From: Pseudomonadota bacterium
GTDB taxonomy: Bacteria > Pseudomonadota > Alphaproteobacteria > Rhodobacterales > Rhodobacteraceae
NCBI GenBank assembly: GCA_020161655.1
Contig: JAIUPC010000017.1
Location: 186,001 to 250,000, forward strand
DNA length: 64,000 bases
Direction: 5' to 3'
Shown here: positions 59,144-64,000 of the stretch, in pieces
Numbering within the stretch: position 1 is the stretch's first letter
How the letters are laid out: each line of letters opens with the position of its first letter
Position numbers and translations under genes: made by a program
Notes under the pieces: model-generated
What the model was told of the DNA's origin: nothing
The model's input: only the letters and a program-made list of their open reading frames with translations
Database searches by the model: none

Positions 59144-60256
59144 ATGACCGACCCCAAGCTGCCCTCCGCCGCCGATCTTCTCCACCTGCGCGGGCGGACG
59201 TTGGAAAAGGGCGACCCCATTGCCCTGCCGCTGACCATGGCGACGATGTACCATGTGCCGGGCGATCCCACCGGCTACCCGAGCTATGGTCGGTCCGCCA
59301 ATGCCACCTGGGAGGCGGCGGAGAAGCTGCTTGGTCACCTCGAACAGGCCGAGGCGGTGCTTTTCCCGTCCGGCATGGCGGCCATCGCGGCGCCGTTCCT
59401 GACCTTCCTTGCCGCCGGTGACAGGGTGCTGCTGCCATCCGATGGCTACTACGCCACCCGCGTCCTCGCCGACAGCTACCTGAAGAAACTCGGCGTGACC
59501 TTCGACCTCAGGCCCACCGCCCGCTATGCCGAGGGCGGCTTTGCCGGCTACCGGATGGTCTATGTCGAAACCCCCTCCAACCCCGGCCTTGACCTTTGCG
59601 ACCTTGCCGCCATCGCCGGCGCGGTCAGGGCGGCGGGGGGGATGACGGTTGCCGACAACACCACGATGACGCCCTATGGCCAGCGCCCGCTCGACCTTGG
59701 CATCGACATCGTCGTCGCTTCGGACACCAAGGCGCCGGGCGGGCATTCCGACCTTCTCCTTGGCCATGTCGCGAGCCGTGACAGCGCCCTTGTCGCCGCC
59801 ATGCGCGAATGGCGGCGGCTCTCCGGCTCCATCCCCGGCCCCTTCGAGGCCTGGCTCCTTCACCGCAGTCTCGAGACGCTGGAGCTTCGCTTCGACCGGA
59901 TGTGCCGCTCAGCCGAGGTCATCGCCGAACGGCTGGCCCAGCATCCGAAGGCGAGGCAGGTGCGGTTTCCGGGCCTGCCCTCGGACCCCGCGCATAACCT
60001 CGCGCGGCAGCAGATGATCCGCTCGGGCTTCCTGATCGGGCTGACGCTTGGCACCAACGACAAGGCGGACGCCTTCATCGAGGCATGCCCGCTTCTCAGG
60101 CCCGCAACCTCGCTCGGCGGCGTTCACAGTTCCGCCGAACGCCGCGACCGCTGGGGCGACGCGGTTGCCCCGGGCTTTGTCCGCCTGTCGGTCGGCTGCG
60201 AACCGGTCGAGGAGCTTTGGGCGGCGCTCGACCGCGCGCTTCGTGAAACACAGTAA
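59144..60256 (+). CDS. PLP-dependent trans-sulfuration family enzyme (cystathionine gamma-synthase/lyase-like)
   Basis: A 370-residue Cys/Met metabolism PLP enzyme. YPSYGRSANATWEAAEKLL and VLFPSGMAAIAA form the conserved N-terminal part. VETPSNPGLDLCDL follows, and the PLP lysine is in ASDTKAPGGHSDLLLG. The C-terminal RLSVGCEPVEELW is typical. The ATG at 59144 is set by GGAGG. It probably acts in cysteine or methionine metabolism; the exact reaction cannot be assigned. It sits between the uvrC remnant and pgsA. Confidence 0.85.
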   Translation: MTDPKLPSAADLLHLRGRTLEKGDPIALPLTMATMYHVPGDPTGYPSYGRSANATWEAAEKLLGHLEQAEAVLFPSGMAAIAAPFLTFLAAGDRVLLPSDGYYATRVLADSYLKKLGVTFDLRPTARYAEGGFAGYRMVYVETPSNPGLDLCDLAAIAGAVRAAGGMTVADNTTMTPYGQRPLDLGIDIVVASDTKAPGGHSDLLLGHVASRDSALVAAMREWRRLSGSIPGPFEAWLLHRSLETLELRFDRMCRSAEVIAERLAQHPKARQVRFPGLPSDPAHNLARQQMIRSGFLIGLTLGTNDKADAFIEACPLLRPATSLGGVHSSAERRDRWGDAVAPGFVRLSVGCEPVEELWAALDRALRETQ

Positions 60257-60314
60257 CCCGTTGAACAGTCCGCAGCCTCTTCCAGAGCGTTCGCGCACAA
60301 GCTAGGGTGCCGGC

Positions 60315-60980
60315 ATGAGGTGGACGATCCCGAATACGCTGACGGTCATGAGACTGCTCGCCGCGCCCGGCGTGGCGGTGATGTTTCTCTATTTCCACCG
60401 GCCCTGGGCCGACTGGCTGGCGCTGACGCTCTTCATCTCGGCGGCGATCACCGATTACTTCGACGGCTACCTCGCCCGGCTCTGGAAGCAGGAATCGAAG
60501 TTCGGCACCATGCTCGACCCCATCGCCGACAAGGCCATGGTGGTGATCGCGATCATGGTCATCACCGGCTATTCCGGCATGAACCCCTGGCTGATCCTGC
60601 CCGCGACCGTCATCCTTTTCCGCGAGGTCTTCGTTTCGGGCCTGCGCGAGTTCCTCGGCGCCAAGGCCGGGCTTCTGAAGGTCACCAAGCTTGCCAAGTG
60701 GAAAACCACGGCGCAGATGGTCGCCATTGCCGTCCTTTTCCTCGGCACCGGGCTTGAGCATCTGGAAGGCATCGCCCGGCGCGGCCTGACGCCTGACCAA
60801 TATGCCGATCTCGTCAGCCAGGGCCTTGCCGATCCGATCCGCTCCTGCGGGCCGCGCGGCTGTTCGTCCTATGCGACGATGGTGGGTCTGGCCTTGATCT
60901 GGATTGCTGCCATCCTCACCTTCTGGACAGGCTGGGACTATTTCCGGAAGGCGCTGCCCTTCCTCAAGGAAGCGAAGTGA
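60315..60980 (+). CDS. pgsA: PgsA, CDP-diacylglycerol-glycerol-3-phosphate 3-phosphatidyltransferase
   Basis: A 221-residue membrane enzyme making phosphatidylglycerol phosphate. It begins WTIPNTLTVMRLLAAPGV, and the CDP-alcohol phosphotransferase motif is DYFDGYLAR...GTMLDPIADK (D-x2-DG-x2-AR-x8-G-x3-D-x3-D). VLFREVFVSGLREFLG follows. The C-terminal loop has a Cys pair (SCGPRGCSS) that is not part of the family core. It overlaps moaD by four bases. Confidence 0.93.
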   Translation: MRWTIPNTLTVMRLLAAPGVAVMFLYFHRPWADWLALTLFISAAITDYFDGYLARLWKQESKFGTMLDPIADKAMVVIAIMVITGYSGMNPWLILPATVILFREVFVSGLREFLGAKAGLLKVTKLAKWKTTAQMVAIAVLFLGTGLEHLEGIARRGLTPDQYADLVSQGLADPIRSCGPRGCSSYATMVGLALIWIAAILTFWTGWDYFRKALPFLKEAK

Positions 60981-61225
60981 TCGACGTTCTTTATTTCGCC
61001 TGGGTGCGCGAACGCATCGGCCTGCCGCGTGAGCGGCTGGAAACCTCCGCCGCCACCGTCGCCGATCTGGTCGCTGAGCTTAAGGCGCGCGAAGATCGCT
61101 ATGCCGCCGCCTTTGCCGATGTCTCGGCGCTTCGCGTGGCGCTTGATCAGGAACTGTCAAGTTTTGCCGCCCCGCTTGCCGGTGTGCGCGAGGTCGCCTT
61201 CTTCCCGCCGATGACCGGGGGCTGA
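60977..61225 (+). CDS. moaD: MoaD, molybdopterin synthase sulfur carrier subunit
   Basis: An 82-residue ubiquitin-fold protein beginning MIDVLYFAWVRERIG and ending in the required Gly-Gly (FFPPMTGG), which is thiocarboxylated to carry sulfur to MoaE. The start is GTG at 60977, inside the pgsA stop (GTGA overlap). It pairs with moaE, one base downstream, to form molybdopterin synthase. Confidence 0.93.
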   Translation: MIDVLYFAWVRERIGLPRERLETSAATVADLVAELKAREDRYAAAFADVSALRVALDQELSSFAAPLAGVREVAFFPPMTGG

Positions 61226-61226
61226 G

Positions 61227-61667
61227 ATGCAGGTGCGCGTCCAATCCGCGCCCTTCGACTATGGCGCGGAATGCGCGGGCTTCGGCCTTGGCGGCGCGGA
61301 TGTCGGCGCGGTCGTGACCTTCCTTGGCGTGGTGCGCGACGATCGCGGCGGGCTTTCCCGCATGGAGATCGAGCACTATCCGGGCATGACCGAGAAGGCC
61401 ATCGCCGCCATGGCCGATGAGGCCACCCGGCGCTGGTCGCTCGCCGATGTCCTCGTGATCCACCGCCACGGGCCGCTCCAGCCCGGCGAGGCGATCATGA
61501 TGGTCGCCACCGCCGCCCGCCACCGCAAGGCAGCCTTCGAGGCGGCGGAGTTCCTGATGGACTACCTGAAGTCCCGCGCCCCGTTCTGGAAGAAGGAAAT
61601 CGGCGCCGACGGTGCCGAATGGGTCGCCGCGAAGGACGAGGACGAAGACGCGCTCGGGCGCTGGTGA
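61227..61667 (+). CDS. moaE: MoaE, molybdopterin synthase catalytic subunit
   Basis: A 146-residue catalytic subunit that inserts sulfur into precursor Z. VVTFLGVVRDDRGGLSRMEIEHYPGMTE is the family core (in pieces VTFLGVVRD and LEHYPGM-like IEHYPGMTEKA). VIHRHGPLQPGEAIMMVA and the lysine-bearing KSRAPFWKKE segment follow. It overlaps nothing but follows moaD by one base, as usual. Confidence 0.93.
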   Translation: MQVRVQSAPFDYGAECAGFGLGGADVGAVVTFLGVVRDDRGGLSRMEIEHYPGMTEKAIAAMADEATRRWSLADVLVIHRHGPLQPGEAIMMVATAARHRKAAFEAAEFLMDYLKSRAPFWKKEIGADGAEWVAAKDEDEDALGRW

Positions 61668-61698
61668 GGCGGCGCAGATCCGCGCCGCCCCGGTCAGA

Positions 61699-62100
61699 TC
61701 AGCGGAGAACCCAGAGGTTCGGCTTCGCTTTGCCGTTCTCGTACATGCGCAGTTCCTTCTCGCTGACGCGCTCGACTTGCCAGCAGGCTTTCCCGCTGCC
61801 CCAGTCTTCGCACCATTGGCCGTTCTTGACCGACCACTTCGACTTCGACTTCGCACCGCCGAAATTGACGTTGATACTGCCGCTCTTCTTGCCGCCGCTA
61901 TACTTGCCATAGGCTTAGGCCCACCGTGTGCCATCCTTGCTCGTGCTTTCGATGATGGAACCCGGGATGGTCGCCAAAAGCTCGTCCTCGGACATGAACG
62001 TCTGGGCGAGGGCGGGCGCGGCAAGAGTGAACGACGCAGCGGCGATTGCCGCGGTACATGCATAACGAACCGACCAAAGCCGGCTGAAAATCTCAGTCAT
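61699..62100 (-). pseudogene. Small exported protein gene broken by an in-frame stop
   Basis: The gene opens with a Sec signal peptide (residues 1-33, ending ALAQT) and reads ...SKDGTRWA, then TAA at 61915-61917. The same frame continues for a further 71 codons without interruption (AYGKYSGGKKSGSINV, then KWSVKNGQWCEDWGSG and KACWQVERV) to TGA at 61699-61701. The downstream part has conserved Trp/Cys spacing, so the stop probably replaced a Gln codon (CAA to TAA). A GGGAGC site precedes the start. The intact family resembles DUF995-like secreted proteins, weakly. Confidence 0.6.
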
Positions 62101-62258
62101 TCAAGTGCTCCCGTTTGCTAACCCGGCACACCCCACCGGCGATCAGCGCCGAAATGTTGCGCCGACCCGCTTTTTATCAGTAAAGCCGATTCCCGCGAAT
62201 GGCCCATTTGGGCTAGCTGGCGGCGCCCGACGCAGGGAGACCAGAGCCGGTCCGTTGC

Positions 62259-62585
62259 TCAGCCCTTGCTGACCCGTTCGATATAGTTCCTGAGCTCCGC
62301 CGCCTCGCGCCTTGCGTCGCGCAGGCCGTCCATCGCGGCGCGAAGCTCGGCGTTGGACTGGTTGAGCTGGTTGATAAGCTCCGCCTCGCGGGTTTCCAGA
62401 TAGGCGATGGCCTGGTCGCGGGTTTCCTCGGCGTCGTGCAGGTCACGCGCCATCTGGTCCAGTTCGCCCATCTCGGCCTGCGTCACCCGCGACAGCCGGT
62501 TGATGAGCCAGCAGGCGAACCAGCCAAGGCCGAAGGCCACGAAAAGGATCACCGCCGTGGTGATGATGAATTCGGTTCTGTTCAT
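62259..62585 (-). CDS. Membrane-anchored coiled-coil protein
   Basis: A 108-residue protein with one N-terminal transmembrane helix (about residues 7-29, with CWLINRL at its end) and a long predicted coiled coil (residues 35-105) rich in Glu, Arg and Leu. No enzyme motif is visible. It lies 52 bp downstream of the OmpA-family gene on the same strand and may be cotranscribed, which hints at a cell-envelope role. Confidence 0.65.
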   Translation of the reverse strand: MNRTEFIITTAVILFVAFGLGWFACWLINRLSRVTQAEMGELDQMARDLHDAEETRDQAIAYLETREAELINQLNQSNAELRAAMDGLRDARREAAELRNYIERVSKG

Positions 62586-62637
62586 AGCCCGTTGCTTTGC
62601 CCCTGCGACCGGTCCCGGTCAAGTCCCCGCCCAGCGG

Positions 62638-64000
62638 TCAGTTGTCCGTACCGCCCGTTTCCGGGCGCAGCTTGGGCCGCGGCGTATCCTCGGTCGCTTG
62701 CTGTGCTTCGATCACCGGTTCGCCGGCGCCCGCTTCTCCCGGCGCGGCCGCGTTTGCTGCGGCGGCCGGCGCAACCAGCCGGAACTCGATCCGCCGGTTG
62801 GTCTCGCGCCCCGCTTCGCTGTCGTTGGCGGCAATCGGCACCGTCTCGCCATAGCCTATCGCGGTCAGGTTCGCGGTCAGGATGCGCCGATCCATCAACG
62901 CGGCGAGCACCGCCTCGGCGCGGTCCTCGCTGAGGGCGAGGTTCATTTCCTCGCGGCCCTGGCTGTCGGTATGGCCGCCGATTTCGATGGGCGCATCGGG
63001 ACAGCCCTTCAGGGTTACCGCGATCTCGTCGACAAGGGCGCCGCTTTCGCGTGTGAGCTGGGCCGAGCCCGGCTCGAAACTGATCTTCTGCCCGGCGAGA
63101 AGGGCGTTGACCTGCGCCACGCATTCCTCGGGCGTCGGCAAGCCGAGAAGCGGGTCGAGCTTCGGATCGTAGCGGACCGAAAGCTTGTAGGTCTGCCCCT
63201 CGCCAAGCTTCGAGGTCAGGATGCGCGCCACGGTGTCGCGGGCCTGCGGCGATCCGGTCACGCCGCGGATCTCGATGCTGTCCTCGCGAACAATGGCCTG
63301 GCCGTTGGCGAGTTCGCCAAGCGCCTCAAGTGCTGCCAGGACCCGCACCGGCCAGCCTTGCGGCATGTCCGGCGTGATGCGCGTCGCGGTATGGACCGAC
63401 GCGGTGCCGAAGCGGGCGCGGGCATAGCTTTCCACCGCGTCGCGCGAAAGCTCGTCGCCAAGCCGGCCGCGCAAGTCGAGCATGCCCTTGTCGTTCAGCG
63501 TGGCGTTAAACTCCGGCACCACCGTTTCGGCGGCCTGATCCGGCTTCGGCGTCAGCACGGCATTCAGGGAAAAGACCTCCGGCAGGTTCGATTCCAGCTC
63601 GCCCACCACCCGGTCGAAATCGGACTGCGGCACGGTGTCTGCGGCAATGAGCGAGATATCGGCATCCGAAAAGGTGACGGAGCCGGCGCCAATTTCCTTA
63701 AGCGCCGTGATGGCCATGGTGACTGCATCGGCCCAGACGGTTGTCGGCACGCCAAGGCCGATGGTGCAGGTCTGCTGGCCTTCCGCGCCCGCCGCCTGAG
63801 CCGCCGCGACGATACGGTCGCGCGCGCGTTCGCTCTCGGCCGAACAGGCATCGAAGCGCGCGCCCTCGCCGTCGATGAGGAAGCGCAGGGTGAAGGGGGT
63901 GATGACCGGACGCGGCGCCGAGATGTCGAGCACGACCTTCAGCCCTGACGGGCGTTTCCGGGTCAGGTCGGATTCGAGCCGCGCCTTTTCCGCCGGGCTG
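62638..64000 (-). CDS. OmpA-family protein, N-terminus beyond the window
   Basis: The frame runs from the right window edge (63999) to the stop at 62638. It includes more than 450 residues and has no start inside the window. The C-terminal OmpA domain binds peptidoglycan: ISFEPGSAQLTRESGALVDE, IEIGGHTDSQGREEMNLALS and NRRIEFRLV. The middle contains repeated strand-like segments of BON-like type (AVVMAITAL... type), ending in an acidic low-complexity tail. It probably links outer membrane and cell wall. Confidence 0.85.
   Translation of the reverse strand, partial: SPAEKARLESDLTRKRPSGLKVVLDISAPRPVITPFTLRFLIDGEGARFDACSAESERARDRIVAAAQAAGAEGQQTCTIGLGVPTTVWADAVTMAITALKEIGAGSVTFSDADISLIAADTVPQSDFDRVVGELESNLPEVFSLNAVLTPKPDQAAETVVPEFNATLNDKGMLDLRGRLGDELSRDAVESYARARFGTASVHTATRITPDMPQGWPVRVLAALEALGELANGQAIVREDSIEIRGVTGSPQARDTVARILTSKLGEGQTYKLSVRYDPKLDPLLGLPTPEECVAQVNALLAGQKISFEPGSAQLTRESGALVDEIAVTLKGCPDAPIEIGGHTDSQGREEMNLALSEDRAEAVLAALMDRRILTANLTAIGYGETVPIAANDSEAGRETNRRIEFRLVAPAAAANAAAPGEAGAGEPVIEAQQATEDTPRPKLRPETGGTDN

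Overview
The window looks like chromosomal DNA of a high-GC alphaproteobacterium of the Rhodobacterales (Rhodobacteraceae). The evidence is the aerobic (late cobalt insertion) cobalamin pathway with cobG, cobN, bluB and a BluE-type threonine kinase, the NepR/EcfG/PhyR general stress response, and dense operons with ATGA start/stop overlaps. There are no tRNA or rRNA genes, CRISPR arrays, integrases or transposases that I can see.

Region 1 (1-24.6 kb) is a near-complete adenosylcobalamin locus. After the tail of a LacI-type regulator come cobF, the cobalt-uptake pair cbtA/cbtB behind a cobalamin riboswitch, and then cobA, cobB, cobM, cobE and cobL. cobK diverges from cobL, with overlapping start codons. 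A long minus-strand operon led by a second riboswitch carries a DUF1636 protein, cobW, cobN, cobG, cobH, cobI and cobJ. cobO and cobQ follow on the plus strand. Lower-ligand and assembly genes complete the locus: bluB, cobC, cobD, a GHMP-type threonine kinase, a histidine phosphatase, cobP, a cobT-type phosphoribosyltransferase and cobV. The chelatase partners CobS and CobT are not in the window.

Region 2 (24.6-27.5 kb) has a class III aminotransferase and a glutamine-synthetase-like gamma-glutamyl ligase behind two TTTGATCAAA palindromes. The same palindrome lies in front of the polyamine-type ABC transporter at 44.1 kb, so the two loci are probably co-regulated.

Region 3 (27.5-36.9 kb) is a general-stress-response island. 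A PRC-barrel protein, a DUF1328 peptide, an envelope-protein trio, CsbD, a HisKA_2-type histidine kinase, EcfG, NepR, PhyR, a degenerate receiver protein, a Crp/Fnr regulator and a secreted protein are grouped here. Seven sequences match the EcfG promoter (GGAAC-N16/17-CGTT). Two of them interlock head-on between nepR and phyR.

Region 4 (36.9-53.9 kb, mostly minus strand) is a catabolic and uptake cluster: a class III aminotransferase, two FAD oxidoreductases, a GcvT-like protein, two Rieske oxygenases, a PotFGHI-like transporter, a DMSP-lyase-like cupin, an amidohydrolase and a methyltransferase. A divergent TetR/BetI-like regulator has a palindromic operator. The gene set suggests import and demethylation/deamination of a methylated amine or polyamine-like compound; the substrate is unknown.

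Region 5 (53.9-64 kb) holds housekeeping genes (a SohB-like peptidase, a FolM-like reductase, uvrC, pgsA, moaD, moaE) and an OmpA-family gene cut by the window end. At the 3' end of uvrC an insertion of about 1 kb carries a single gene with atypical codon use. It encodes a zinc ribbon fused to a nucleoside-deoxyribosyltransferase/TIR-like domain, and it is bracketed by a 137-bp duplication of the uvrC tail. This is the best candidate for an undescribed system, possibly a one-gene defence module. A small secreted-protein gene near 62 kb is broken by an in-frame stop.
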